64,000 bases of DNA from an uncultured Pseudomonadota bacterium (GCA_949298065.1 CASFUZ010000001.1:82793-146792), one strand, 5' to 3'. Shown: positions 53,387 through 62,356, counted from the first letter of the stretch. The notes: a model not told the origin generated them from the sequence alone. Translations and numbers: made by a program.

Positions 53387-54454
53387 TTATATTACTTTAC
53401 AAATTCCGCTGATAATATTGATAAGCGCCTGTTTTTTATCCAGATTAAGCCGCTCCGTTTCATCAAAAATCTTCACGGCTTTTTCCCACATTTCAGCCAG
53501 TTCTTCAATATTATCACAACCCTTCACATTTTCTGCCACAAATTTCAAGACAAGTTCACGTGCAAGGTCATAACCATCTTCATCAGCCACGGCCGCATCA
53601 CAAAAAGCCAATAAATCCGAGAGCTTATACTTGTTTTTGGCATAAATAATTTTGCACAAATCATCATAACTCGTCAACGCCGCATTATCGGCATACAAAA
53701 TCGCTTTGCCAATACTCCCCGAACTCAGCTCTGCCAAGCCTTTAACAGCTTTTTCAGACAACTCCGGACGATAACGTCTGAGCAAACTTGCCACTTCGTT
53801 AACCTCTAAGGGTTTAAGATTCATTTTGGCACAACGAGACTTTATGGTTGGCAACAACTTGTTCGGATTGTGGCTAATCAGCATAATCACGGTCTTTGCC
53901 GGCGGTTCTTCCAAGATTTTTAAGATAGCATTGGCTCCGGCATTGTTCAAGTCATCAACACTATCCACGATAACCACGCGCCACCCGTCATTAGAAGACT
54001 TTTTAGCCAAAAACCCGTTAATCGTACGTACATCATCAATCTTGATAATGGCGGATTTTTTCAGCCCGCGCAATTCTTCATCAGATAATTGCTCACCGTC
54101 CTTAATCGCTTTGAGCACTTTCTTTTTGTCCGCATCCACATAATCGCGCTCAATCACTTTAAGGTCCGGATGCGACCCGTTTGCCACCAATTTATAAGCT
54201 GAAGAATCTACACTGACATCTAATGATGTATATTTTTCGCGCTGTTTGTCATCTGCCGCCAACAAAAAACGCGCAAACCGAAAAGCCAAAGTTGCCTTTC
54301 CGATACCTTCAATTCCGCACAAAAGCCACGAATTATGCAGTGTTCTGTTTTTCCAAGCATTCAGCAAAATCTGCTCTTCTTCCCCATGTCCGAGAAGAAA
54401 ACTATTACACCTTGGCTCAATCACGCTACTTTGTTGTTGTTCGTCTGCAGGCAT
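53387..54454 (-). CDS. holB: DNA polymerase III delta' subunit
   Basis: 355 residues. The clamp-loader ATPase fold has a Walker A-like GIEGIGKATLAFRFAR, the segment VVIVDSVDDLNNAGANAILKILEEPP (landmark ANAILKILEEPP), and the SRC motif LPTIKSRCAKMNLKPL. The zinc finger Cys cluster common in other delta' proteins is not evident. It shares one base with the tmk stop (TGATG). Confidence 0.92.
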   Translation of the reverse strand: MPADEQQQSSVIEPRCNSFLLGHGEEEQILLNAWKNRTLHNSWLLCGIEGIGKATLAFRFARFLLAADDKQREKYTSLDVSVDSSAYKLVANGSHPDLKVIERDYVDADKKKVLKAIKDGEQLSDEELRGLKKSAIIKIDDVRTINGFLAKKSSNDGWRVVIVDSVDDLNNAGANAILKILEEPPAKTVIMLISHNPNKLLPTIKSRCAKMNLKPLEVNEVASLLRRYRPELSEKAVKGLAELSSGSIGKAILYADNAALTSYDDLCKIIYAKNKYKLSDLLAFCDAAVADEDGYDLARELVLKFVAENVKGCDNIEELAEMWEKAVKIFDETERLNLDKKQALINIISGICKVI

Positions 54455-55107
54455 CAGCTCAAACCAAACCTCTCAGAGATAATCTTAACCACCTCTTTGT
54501 GCTGTTCTTCAATACTTTTGCTGGCATCAATCACCACACAACGCTCTGGCTCTTTTTTGGCGATTTCTAAAAAGCCTTGGCGCAAACGCTTATGAAATTC
54601 CAAGCCCCTGCTCTCATGCCTTGTTTCTTTAACAGCCATACCTTCGGCTTTTTTGAACGAACGCGCCAGACCAATTTCAGGGTCCAAATCAAAGATTAAA
54701 GTCAAGTCCGGCTTAAAATCACCAACGGCAATCTTGTACAAATCCGCCAAAGTCTCATAAGGAACCTTTTTATCATAGCCATAATATTGATAAGCCACGG
54801 TAGAATCAGCAAATCTGTCGCTCAAGACCCAAGCACCTTGTTCAAGCAAAGGCCAAACTTTTGAAGCCAGATGGACTCTTCTGTCGGCATAATAAAGCAA
54901 ACATTCAGCCACGGCATCAAACTTGTCTTTATCTCCCGTAACCAGCAATTGGCGCAACTCTTGCCCAACTTCTGTTCCGCCGGGTTCTTTGGTCATTGTG
55001 TTTGCCACACCTTTTTGGCTCAAATACTCCGACAAAAGACGGAGCTGGGTAGATTTCCCCGTTCCGTCTCCGCCTTCAAAGGTAATAAAATATCCTTTGT
55101 TTTGCAT
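54454..55107 (-). CDS. tmk: Thymidylate kinase
   Basis: 217 residues. P-loop FEGGDGTGKSTQ, DRx motif LSDRFADSTVAYQYYG, lid region RGLEFHKRLRQGF. It phosphorylates dTMP to dTDP. It starts directly after the dacA stop. Confidence 0.96.
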   Translation of the reverse strand: MQNKGYFITFEGGDGTGKSTQLRLLSEYLSQKGVANTMTKEPGGTEVGQELRQLLVTGDKDKFDAVAECLLYYADRRVHLASKVWPLLEQGAWVLSDRFADSTVAYQYYGYDKKVPYETLADLYKIAVGDFKPDLTLIFDLDPEIGLARSFKKAEGMAVKETRHESRGLEFHKRLRQGFLEIAKKEPERCVVIDASKSIEEQHKEVVKIISERFGLS

Positions 55108-56262
55108 TTACTCAGCCCCAAACAATAAATACTTAAGGTTCTGAATAACACGTCCGAAAAAGCCGAGCTTTTCCACACTATTTTCGGCAACCAAAGGTAC
55201 AATTTCCATCTCTTGTTCGTCCAAAGAAATTTTAACCTCGCCAAGCTTATCTCCTTTGGCAACGGGAGCCACAATCGGCTTACTGTAAACTGCCGTCATT
55301 TTTACCTTAGCAGCCTGATTTTTCTTCAAAGTGCGCTTAATTGTTTCCGGCACAATCAAATTAACTTCTTTCTGTTGACCAAAAGAAACCGGAACTTCAG
55401 CCACAACCTGATTTTGACTTAACAAATCATAGTTGTTAAACTCACGGAATCCCCATTCCATAAGGCGTTCAGCCTCTTCCGAACGCTCTTTGTTAGAGCT
55501 CAAGCCGGTCATAACCTCAATCAAACGTCTATCACCTTTTTTAGCCGATGCCGCCAAGCAGAAACCGGCTTCTTCCGTATGCCCCGTTTTCAAACCATCG
55601 GCATTAGACATAGAATAAAGCAACGGATTGCGGTTGCCTTGCGTAATATTATTATGTGTATAATATTTTTCCGAAAAGATATGATAAAATTCCGGAAATT
55701 CTTTAATGATATGCTGAGATAACTTGGCCAAATCCTCAACCGACATTTTTTGGTCCGGATGAGGTAATCCCGTAGAGTTTGCAAAAGAACTATTGTTTAA
55801 ACCAAGCTCTCTGGCTCTCTTATTCATCATTTCGGCAAAATCATCTTCCGAACCGGCCAAATTTTCGGCAGCAACAATGCAAGCATCATTACCTGACTGT
55901 ATCAAAATCCCCTTTAATATCTCTTCAACACGAACTTTTTCACCGATTTTTAAAAACATCGTAGAACCGCCGCTTGCAGCACCACCAAGTTTCCAAGCTC
56001 TTTCACTGACCGTAAAAGTATCATCTAAAGATAAAGAACCGTCTTTCAACTTTTCAAAAATCATATTAACGGTCATCAACTTACTCATAGATGCCGGCGC
56101 AACCATTTTTTCATGGTCTTTCACATACAAATATTGTCCGGTATCATAATCCATCAAAATAGCATTGCGCGCTTTGGTCTCAATCGCCCAAGCATTTCCG
56201 ATACCAAGCAATATAACACCTGTTGTCAAAACCGATGCATATAATTTTTTTCTGCCAAACAT
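55108..56262 (-). CDS. dacA: D-alanyl-D-alanine carboxypeptidase
   Basis: 384 residues from ATG 56262, with AAAGGA seven bases upstream. The signal peptide is followed by an S11 peptidase: SxxK in APASMSKLMTVN, SxN in IQSGNDACIV, KTG in GLKTGHTEEAG. A PBP5-type C-terminal domain (about 285-365) and a C-terminal amphipathic anchor (GFFGRVIQNLKYLLFG) complete it. It trims pentapeptides in peptidoglycan. In the operon rlpA-dacA-tmk. Confidence 0.94.
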   Translation of the reverse strand: MFGRKKLYASVLTTGVILLGIGNAWAIETKARNAILMDYDTGQYLYVKDHEKMVAPASMSKLMTVNMIFEKLKDGSLSLDDTFTVSERAWKLGGAASGGSTMFLKIGEKVRVEEILKGILIQSGNDACIVAAENLAGSEDDFAEMMNKRARELGLNNSSFANSTGLPHPDQKMSVEDLAKLSQHIIKEFPEFYHIFSEKYYTHNNITQGNRNPLLYSMSNADGLKTGHTEEAGFCLAASAKKGDRRLIEVMTGLSSNKERSEEAERLMEWGFREFNNYDLLSQNQVVAEVPVSFGQQKEVNLIVPETIKRTLKKNQAAKVKMTAVYSKPIVAPVAKGDKLGEVKISLDEQEMEIVPLVAENSVEKLGFFGRVIQNLKYLLFGAE

Positions 56263-56286
56263 TTTACTATCCTTTACTCCCAAACT

Positions 56287-57147
56287 TTAATCCTGAACAA
56301 CTTTTGCATTATAAATACCAAAATTCTTAACTTTGGCTAATGTAACTTCAGCTTCTTCGGCATAGCTGAACGGGCCGATACGAACACGATAAAATCTATT
56401 TCCGTCAACATCCGCTTTTGCCACGTTAGCATTTCCGAACTTGCTTAATTTTGAGCTCAACTCTTCAGCCGCATCATGCTTCACAAAAGAACCCGCTTGC
56501 ACAAAATAGTTCTTTTCTGCAGCCACACCGCCGGCCGCATTATACGGGTTATCCAAGCGCAAGGGCTCAAACTCCGAAAACTCCATTTTTTTAATCGGCG
56601 TTGTCTTTTTAGCCGCAACCTTAACCGGCTCAACCTTTTCTCCGGTCAATGCAGCTTTAAGCTCTTTGCTTTCCTTCTCCAGCAGTTCCACTCTGACCTT
56701 GGCTGTTCCCTTGGTTTGGAATCCGAGCAACTGAGCGCCTCTTTTGGAAATATCTATAATACGATTTTTGGCATAAGGGCCGCGGTCATTCACGCGCAGC
56801 ACAAGCGAGCGCCCGTTTTCAAGGTTCGTAACTTTTACAATAGACGGCAAAGGAAGCGTCCTGTGCGCTGCCGTTAATGTGTTCATATCATAAATTTCGC
56901 CGTTAGCGGTTTTTTTATTATGAAAATCAGAGCCATACCAAGAGGCTATACCTACTTCGGAATAATCATAATCTTCAGCCGGATAATAAGTTTTTCCCAT
57001 AATTTTATAGGGGTTTCCCACCTTATAAGTTCCACCCGTACCGCTGATTGCCGCTGCCTGAGAATAACCATCCGGTCCTGATGTAGAAGCACATCCGGAC
57101 AACAGAGCCAACATTCCCAAAACAGCTATATTACTTCTTAACTTCAT
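56287..57147 (-). CDS. rlpA: RlpA lipoprotein with SPOR domain
   Basis: 286 residues. Lipobox LLSGC (Cys19). The double-psi beta-barrel of RlpA is about 65-155: GIASWYGSDFHNKKTANGEIYDMN (landmarks ASWYGSDFHNKKTANGE), AAHRTLPLPS, RVNDRGPYAKNRIIDIS. A linker leads to a C-terminal SPOR domain (about 210-286) with YFVQAGSF and FYRVRIGPFSYAEEA, which binds denuded septal glycan. RlpA proteins cleave such strands at division sites. It may have its own promoter in the 71-base gap after mltB. Confidence 0.93.
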   Translation of the reverse strand: MKLRSNIAVLGMLALLSGCASTSGPDGYSQAAAISGTGGTYKVGNPYKIMGKTYYPAEDYDYSEVGIASWYGSDFHNKKTANGEIYDMNTLTAAHRTLPLPSIVKVTNLENGRSLVLRVNDRGPYAKNRIIDISKRGAQLLGFQTKGTAKVRVELLEKESKELKAALTGEKVEPVKVAAKKTTPIKKMEFSEFEPLRLDNPYNAAGGVAAEKNYFVQAGSFVKHDAAEELSSKLSKFGNANVAKADVDGNRFYRVRIGPFSYAEEAEVTLAKVKNFGIYNAKVVQD

Positions 57148-57218
57148 AAAATTCCCTAAAATTCAAAATCATTCGCTATAATTTACCCTTTTTTTTTCGT
57201 TCCGTAAAGCACGATATT

Positions 57219-58496
57219 TCACTTGTGTAATTTTCTTTCCGGCACAGGCACCGCGAAGCCGATTGTAGGATTATAACGGTTAATTTTTTGCAAAAGCTGA
57301 TAATCGGGATACCCATCTTGCGGCATATTTGCCTTTTTCTGCACTTTTTTAATCGCATTTCGGGTCTTCGTACCAAGCATTCCGTCTTCATCCAGCTTAA
57401 ACCAACCGAGTTTATTAATAAAGGACTGGATTTTCAAAACATCATCCGTTTTAACCCGCACGGCCGGATTCATTACGACCGGCTTCCATTTTGCATCAGA
57501 CTTAATATAATCCGCCAACATTCCAATCGCTAAAGCATAATTTTCGGAGCGATTCCAATTCATAATTTTTCTGAAATTTTCTCTGATTAAATAAGCAACC
57601 CCCTTACGCCCTTCCGGCAAAATAATGGAGACCACCTCATCATCAGGCAAATCAAGACTTTGGTTATTTTTGGTTTTAACGCCGATTTTGCGCCATTGTT
57701 TGACCGTTTTCTTTACATCTCTGCCACTTAAGGCATAATCAAAATTCCACGGTAAGCTAACTTCTTCTCCCCAATCTTGTCCGGCTTGCCACCCCATAGA
57801 CGACAAATAGTTTGCCGCCGAAGCAATCGCATCTTCAAAGGAGTGCCAAATATCAATTTTGCCATCACCGTTATAATCCACGGCATAAGCATTAAAAGTT
57901 GATGGCATAAACTGAAAATGTCCCATAGCCCCAGCCCAAGACCCTTCCATTTGCTTAGGTTCAACTTGCCATTTGTCAATAATCGTCAGAGCTTGAAACA
58001 ACTCCTCTTTAAAAAACTTCGGTCTTCTTTTGTCATAACTAAGCGTTGTTAAGGCATCAATCACCTCATAATTACCGAAATTCTGCCCAAAATTCGTTTC
58101 CATTCCCCAAAAAGCAATCAGATAACTAACCTGCACGCCATATTTTTTCTCCATATCCTTAAACAAGGGATAAAGTTGTTTGTATTTTTCACGCGCTTTT
58201 GCCACTTTTTTGGCATTAACTACTCGGTTCAGGTATTCGGTTGAGGTTAGAACAAACTCAATTTGCTTGCGGTCAATTTTAACCACTTCGGGATCTGGGT
58301 GATAATAGTCATTTTTGCCATAAGCCAAATCTATCGTTTTTTTGGAGATTCCGCGCTCAATCATCTCTTCTTTTAAGTCATTCAGCCATTTTGTATAAAC
58401 CTCTGGTGTTGCTGTTTTTTCGGCAGCACCGACCAAAGCAGGCACACATAAAGACGTTGCAAGCAGCAAAATTCCGAATTTTGTTCTCATTTTCAT
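57219..58496 (-). CDS. mltB: Lytic murein transglycosylase, MltB family
   Basis: 425 residues. Signal peptide without lipobox (FGILLLATSLCVPALVGAA). The SLT_2 domain has the catalytic Glu in FWGMETNFGQNFG, then AGAMGHFQFMPSTF and VDYNGDGKIDIWHSFEDAIASAANYL (landmark NGDGKIDIW). A C-terminal peptidoglycan-binding domain (about 345-405) has IQSFINKLGWFKLDEDGMLGTKTRNAI (landmark DGMLGTKTRNAI). It cleaves the glycan backbone. First gene of the long minus-strand operon; ATG 58496 or the Met two codons later. Confidence 0.93.
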   Translation of the reverse strand: MKMRTKFGILLLATSLCVPALVGAAEKTATPEVYTKWLNDLKEEMIERGISKKTIDLAYGKNDYYHPDPEVVKIDRKQIEFVLTSTEYLNRVVNAKKVAKAREKYKQLYPLFKDMEKKYGVQVSYLIAFWGMETNFGQNFGNYEVIDALTTLSYDKRRPKFFKEELFQALTIIDKWQVEPKQMEGSWAGAMGHFQFMPSTFNAYAVDYNGDGKIDIWHSFEDAIASAANYLSSMGWQAGQDWGEEVSLPWNFDYALSGRDVKKTVKQWRKIGVKTKNNQSLDLPDDEVVSIILPEGRKGVAYLIRENFRKIMNWNRSENYALAIGMLADYIKSDAKWKPVVMNPAVRVKTDDVLKIQSFINKLGWFKLDEDGMLGTKTRNAIKKVQKKANMPQDGYPDYQLLQKINRYNPTIGFAVPVPERKLHK

Positions 58497-58578
58497 CCCG
58501 ATATATCAATTATTTATAATAATATACAATCACAGGCTTTTAAAAACAGTTAATGTCAGATAAATTTTTATAGATAAT

Positions 58579-58607
58579 TTGAAACTCATATTTATAATGA
58601 GTATATA
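58579..58607 (+). promoter_or_regulatory. Promoter with operator-like inverted repeat for the sugar symporter
   Basis: TTGAAA (58579-58584), a 17-base spacer and TATATA (58602-58607). A perfect inverted repeat ACTCAT-N7-ATGAGT (58584-58602) fills the spacer exactly. It lies about 32 bases before ATG 58639. This looks like a repressor-controlled promoter; the regulator is not in view. Confidence 0.55.
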
Positions 58608-58638
58608 AAAGCAAAAACATAACAAAAGAGAGGTTATT

Positions 58639-60021
58639 ATGGTTGCAACACGTTCCCGCTTTCAACGCCACTTTTGGCTCTATCTCATAGCCGCCGTGGC
58701 ATCTTTGGGCGGTTTATTAGCCGGTTTTGACATGGGCGTTATCTCCGGCGCGCTCTTGTTCATCAACGACACCTGGAACATGTCGGACTTCACCAAAGGT
58801 TGGGTTGTCAGTTCTGCCATTGTCGGCGCGGTTATCGGCGCGGCAGGTAATGGTTTTCTGGCAGACATTTACGGCCGCAAAAAAGTAATTATCGCCACGG
58901 CGCTTATTTTTGCGGTTGGATCAATTCTTTGCGGCATAGCACCGAGCATTGGCTGGCTGATTGCCGGACGTATGATTTTAGGACTTGCTGTTGGTATGGT
59001 TAACTTTGTCATTCCGCTTTACTTGTCGGAAATCTCGCCGCAAAAAGTCCGCGGAATGCTGGTTTCGCTTTATCAACTGGCCATCACGGCGGGAATTTTG
59101 TTCTCTTACCTCATTAACCGTATTTTTGCTTTAAGTGAAAACAACTGGCGCTGGATGTTGGGTTCAGGACTTTTCCCCGCCATCATTATGTTGATAGGCA
59201 TCTGTTTTTTGGGCGACACACCGCGTTGGCTGATTAGCAAAAAACGCGATGATGAAGCCCGCAAAATTTTCAAAGATATTGACCCTGATTGCGACCCCGA
59301 ACAACAAATCTGCGAAATCCGCCAAACTATTAAGCGCGCCCAAAAAGATGACGGACACGCCGCTTTCAAGCGTTGGATGCTTATGCCCGTGTTTGTCGGT
59401 GTCGGTATGATGTTTATGCAAATCTGCACCGGTATCAATACCATCATTTACTACACCACCACCATTTTCAAGGTTGCGGGCTTTTCTTCGGCTATTGGCG
59501 CAATTTATGCTACCATAGGCATTGGTTTTGTAAACTTCTTAATGACCTTTGTCGCCATCATCTTTGCTGACCGTATCGGCCGCAAACCTTTGCTTTATGC
59601 CGGCTTAAGCGGTGTAACCGTTAGCTTGTTTGCTTTGGGCGCTTCTTTCTGGTTTGCCGATGCTTTGGGCGATAATCTTAAATGGATGGCTGTCGGCAGC
59701 GTTGTAGTTTATATTGCCTCTTTTGCCTTCTCACTCGGCCCGATTGGTTGGATTGTCGTTTCAGAAATCTTACCGCTCAAGATCCGCGGCTTGGCTATGA
59801 GCATTTGCACGGTTGCCAATATGGCCTTCAACTTCATTGTTGTCTTAACCTTCTTGCCGCTCATCAACAGCATCGGCGAAGCTTGGACATTCTGGATTTA
59901 TGGCATTATCGGCATTTTCTGCCTGTTCTTCACTTATTATCTGTTACCCGAAACCAAAGGCCGCTCTTTGGAACAGATAGAAAAGAATTGGGCGGAAGGC
60001 GTCCCTGCCCGTAAGTTCTAA
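58639..60021 (+). CDS. Sugar/H+ symporter, MFS sugar porter family
   Basis: 460 residues with twelve membrane helices. Sugar-porter motifs: AGFDMGVISGALLFI in helix I, DIYGRKK after helix II, DTPRWLISKKR after helix VI, DRIGRKPLLYAG after helix VIII, and LPETKGRSLEQIEKNW at the C-terminus. Similar to XylE, GalP and AraE. The sugar is unknown. AGAGAGG precedes the ATG. Codon use appears more GC-rich than in the genes around it. Confidence 0.93.
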   Translation: MVATRSRFQRHFWLYLIAAVASLGGLLAGFDMGVISGALLFINDTWNMSDFTKGWVVSSAIVGAVIGAAGNGFLADIYGRKKVIIATALIFAVGSILCGIAPSIGWLIAGRMILGLAVGMVNFVIPLYLSEISPQKVRGMLVSLYQLAITAGILFSYLINRIFALSENNWRWMLGSGLFPAIIMLIGICFLGDTPRWLISKKRDDEARKIFKDIDPDCDPEQQICEIRQTIKRAQKDDGHAAFKRWMLMPVFVGVGMMFMQICTGINTIIYYTTTIFKVAGFSSAIGAIYATIGIGFVNFLMTFVAIIFADRIGRKPLLYAGLSGVTVSLFALGASFWFADALGDNLKWMAVGSVVVYIASFAFSLGPIGWIVVSEILPLKIRGLAMSICTVANMAFNFIVVLTFLPLINSIGEAWTFWIYGIIGIFCLFFTYYLLPETKGRSLEQIEKNWAEGVPARKF

Positions 60022-60035
60022 AACAAGGCTTAAAC

Positions 60036-60076
60036 AAAAAAAGACGTGTTCTCTTCTGAGAATACGTCTTTTTTTT
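60036..60076. terminator. Bidirectional terminator
   Basis: AAAAAAAGACGT(G)TTCTC pairs with GAGAA(T)ACGTCTTTTTTT, 17 bp with one mismatch, between convergent genes. Confidence 0.9.
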
Positions 60077-60094
60077 TGCTTGGTTTTTCAAATA

Positions 60095-60922
60095 TTATCT
60101 ATCAATCTTTTCCAAAAGCACCAGCATCCTTTGTTGAAGAAGGAAAGCTTCTTCTTTAGCGGCTTCCGCATAGTATCTGCCAGTATCAGCATAAATGATA
60201 CCTCGGGAAGAATTAACAATCAACCCGCAGTTGTCGTTCATACCATATTCAGCAACTTTTTCCAAACTACCGCCCTGAGCACCGACACCGGGAACAAGCA
60301 AGAAGTGGTTAGGAACAATTTTGCGAATATCTGCCAACATTTCTGCCTGAGTTGCACCGACAACATACATCATCTTGTTCTCATCGGCCCATTGTTGAGA
60401 AGTTTTCAAAACCTTCTCAAACAACATTTCACCATTGGCATCTTCCATCAACTCAAAGTCTTCAGCGCCTTTGTTTGAGGTCAAAGCCAACAGAATAACC
60501 CATTTTCCGTTATATTTCAGGAAAGGTTCAACACTATCCATCCCCATATAAGGTGCAACGGTAACCGCATCTGCTTTGAGTGTGGAGAACATAGCTTTGG
60601 CATAACGCTCACTTGTGTTTCCGATATCACCGCGCTTGGCATCTGCAATAACCAGAATCTCCGGATAATTTTGATGAATATAATCCACCGTCTTTTTCAA
60701 GCTCATCAAGCCGTAAGCAAAACTTTCTTCATAAAATGCCAGATTCGGCTTGAACGCCACCGCAAATTCGGCCGTTGCATCAATAATTCCCTTATTAAAC
60801 GCAAAGATAGGATCTTCCTCACCCATTAAGAACTGAGGAATTTTTTGAATATCCGTATCCAGTCCCACACACAAAAAAGATTTTTTAGCAAAAATCTGAT
60901 TCACTAAATCTAAATAATTCAT
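60095..60922 (-). CDS. pyrF: Orotidine 5'-phosphate decarboxylase, type 2
   Basis: 275 residues, the longer type-2 form. [11 protein letters not shown] near the N-terminus, FKPNLAFYE, the catalytic [15 protein letters not shown], and the phosphate loop [14 protein letters not shown]. It makes UMP from OMP. It is a single gene, without other pyr genes nearby. Confidence 0.93.
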   Translation of the reverse strand: MNYLDLVNQIFAKKSFLCVGLDTDIQKIPQFLMGEEDPIFAFNKGIIDATAEFAVAFKPNLAFYEESFAYGLMSLKKTVDYIHQNYPEILVIADAKRGDIGNTSERYAKAMFSTLKADAVTVAPYMGMDSVEPFLKYNGKWVILLALTSNKGAEDFELMEDANGEMLFEKVLKTSQQWADENKMMYVVGATQAEMLADIRKIVPNHFLLVPGVGAQGGSLEKVAEYGMNDNCGLIVNSSRGIIYADTGRYYAEAAKEEAFLLQQRMLVLLEKIDR

Positions 60923-61066
60923 AAAACAAACGTTTTAAGGATTAAACATAAAAAATCTATAATCACAAAATACAGGGACACTTATAACGCTAGTTTACAG
61001 ATATTTCAAGATTTTTGTACAAATATATTATATTCCTCGGATCAAATAACATTGATTTAAAAACAG

Positions 61067-61092
61067 AAAAACGACCCTAAAAGGTCGTTTTT
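61067..61092. terminator. Terminator next to the tRNA-Ser fragment
   Basis: AAAAACGACC-CTAAAA-GGTCGTTTTT, a perfect 10-bp hairpin. On the minus strand it directly follows the tRNA 3' fragment, exactly where terminators lie after the two intact tRNA genes in this window. Confidence 0.85.
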
Positions 61093-61099
61093 CTTTAAT

Positions 61100-61117
61100 T
61101 GGCGGAGAGGCAGAGAT
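61100..61117 (-). repeat. tRNA-Ser 3'-end fragment, putative att site
   Basis: On the minus strand the sequence reads ATCTCTGCCTCTCCGCCA, like the end of a bacterial tRNA-Ser (CCTCTCC acceptor strand, discriminator G, CCA). The rest of a tRNA is absent. It differs from the tRNA-Ser(GCT) gene at 34945, so it would come from another serine isoacceptor. Typical of the short att copy left when an integrative element inserts into a tRNA gene. Confidence 0.65.
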
Positions 61118-61375
61118 AATTTGCCAACGCCATTATAACACATTGTAAAACCCAAATATTTTTATTTTTCATTTTTTTAAATATGCTATTTTGTAGCACG
61201 ATTCTGTAATACCCTAGAGTCTAAAAAAATTCAATATAAAATTTCCTAATTACAAAATTTAATGAAAAACAAATAAATAAAATTAGATGAATTTTATTTT
61301 TGCGTTGGTCTCAACGTATATGATATTATTCAAATATATACCAATTACAAAAGTTATATTTTGTATCACGAAAAC

Positions 61376-61660
61376 GGGGAAACAGGCCTTTTGACAGGCA
61401 CCCTCACGCAGGGAACAAACTGAAAACCTATGACGACTAATCCATTGGTATTAGCACCGCAAAATAACCCCTCCGAAGGCGGCTGGCGGAATATAAATAG
61501 GGCACGGCTGATGATGTCAGTTAGAAGTCGGGGCAATATCTGTGCTCATTGATAACCCCAGCATTTAAAATTTGGTTCTTGTTCGGATTTTAAATGTGCC
61601 AACCGGAAAAGCAGGTGGAAGGTTCGCATTGGCGGTGTGCGGATTTTAAGGAAACATACT
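61376..61660 (+). ncRNA. Candidate structured non-coding RNA, unknown family
   Basis: About 285 bases, clearly richer in G and C than the very AT-rich DNA on both sides, a usual sign of a structured RNA. Hairpins include GCCT/AGGC (61386-61399), CCCT/AGGG (61401-61413), CTAAT/ATTAG (61437-61454), CTGA/TCAG (61508-61520), GGGG..TATC/GATA..CCCC (61530-61559) and a perfect 10-bp CATTTAAAAT/ATTTTAAATG (61562-61596). A long-range CACCGC (61455)/GCGGTG (61632) pairing would close the 3' half. No long reading frame on either strand. It lacks RNase P, tmRNA, SRP and group II domain V motifs. Strand is assumed from the next gene. Confidence 0.55.
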
Positions 61661-61689
61661 TAATATAACCAAAACAAGAAAGCAAACTC

Positions 61690-61759
61690 AACGGATATGC
61701 TATACTCTTTTTTACCCTCTGTTTATGGGTAAAAAGAGCAAATCTAACGGATATACTAT
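61690..61759. repeat. Direct repeats flanking a hairpin
   Basis: AACGGATATGCTAT (61690-61703) and AACGGATATACTAT (61746-61759) flank an inverted repeat CTCTTTTTTACCC (61705-61717) / GGGTAAAAAGAG (61727-61738). The direct repeats differ at one base. TGCTATACT also resembles an extended -10 element. Could be an operator pair or a small insertion unit. Confidence 0.55.
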
Positions 61760-61806
61760 GAAAAATAAATTATCAAAAAAATAAATTAAGAAAAAAAATT
61801 AAATGA

Positions 61807-61857
61807 GCAATCAAAGATTGCGAAATTTTGCCTGAACGAGCAAAGCGAGTTTAGGCA
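61807..61857 (+). repeat. Two consecutive hairpins before the DUF6626-like gene
   Basis: GCAATC-AAA-GATTGC (61807-61821) is followed by TGCCTGAACGAGC-AAA-GCGAGTTTAGGCA (61829-61857), the latter pairing with one G-U and a tandem G-A mismatch. They lie about 30 bases before the gene and could be leader structures. Confidence 0.6.
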
Positions 61858-61885
61858 TTAAAATAATTATAAAAAAGGAGAATAA

Positions 61886-62356
61886 ATGAATTTAGAGAAA
61901 ACCGCCATAAATGACCGCATAGAAGCCATAATGAAGGATAATGAGTCAATCAACAGCAAATTAAAATACACCTCACCAGCGAACGAAAAAAAGGCATTAC
62001 AAGATAAAAAAGCCAAAAACAATAACGAATTAAGAAAAGAAAGAACAAAACGCTATAATTTAGAACAAGAAGATGCCGAATTTATTAGAGAATGCTGTCA
62101 ATATCTTCAAAAATTAGGGATAGTAAAAAGCCAAAGGCAATTCAGCCAGCAATTTTTGAGTAAAAGCCAAGATTATTTGGGTATGTTGATTTGCGAAAGA
62201 AGACAACCACCAATTAACATATTGCACCGCCTTGTCCAAAATCTGATTCAAATTCAGCCAATTTATGAAGACAAATACACCATCAACAATTATTTAGATA
62301 TTCTCATTAACCGAGGTAATCAAATAATCACAAAAAAATTGCTTAAATATCTATAA
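61886..62356 (+). CDS. DUF6626-like small protein
   Basis: 156 residues, with AAAAAAGGAGAATAA before the ATG. The N-terminal ~65 residues are charged and probably coiled coil (NSKLKYTSPANEKKALQDKK). The C-terminal part has LQKLGIVKSQRQFSQQFLSKSQDYLGMLICERRQPP, recognisable by GIVKSQRQFSQQFL and KSQDYLGMLICERR, which resembles the DUF6626 helix-turn-helix-like family of alphaproteobacteria. It may bind DNA. Lys/Asn-rich composition differs from the core genes. The family call is tentative. Confidence 0.55.
   Translation: MNLEKTAINDRIEAIMKDNESINSKLKYTSPANEKKALQDKKAKNNNELRKERTKRYNLEQEDAEFIRECCQYLQKLGIVKSQRQFSQQFLSKSQDYLGMLICERRQPPINILHRLVQNLIQIQPIYEDKYTINNYLDILINRGNQIITKKLLKYL

Larger units (their letters stand above)
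60923..61885. other. 963-base region without protein genes
   Basis: It contains, in order: the upstream region of pyrF, a terminator (61067-61092), a tRNA-Ser 3' fragment (61100-61117), about 250 bases of very AT-rich DNA, a GC-richer structured segment (61376-61660), a repeat-flanked hairpin (61690-61759) and two further hairpins (61807-61857). An eight-codon frame at 61758 (MKNKLSKK) lacks a good ribosome site and is not called. Confidence 0.75.

Noticed and set aside
61376-61660. Group I or group II intron
   Set aside because: ACGACTA recalls a group I core element, but the paired partner segments are not found. There is no domain V-like hairpin, GUGYG start or reverse transcriptase for group II.
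61758-61784. Eight-codon leader peptide MKNKLSKK
   Set aside because: It has no ribosome site and such short frames are expected by chance in A-rich DNA.
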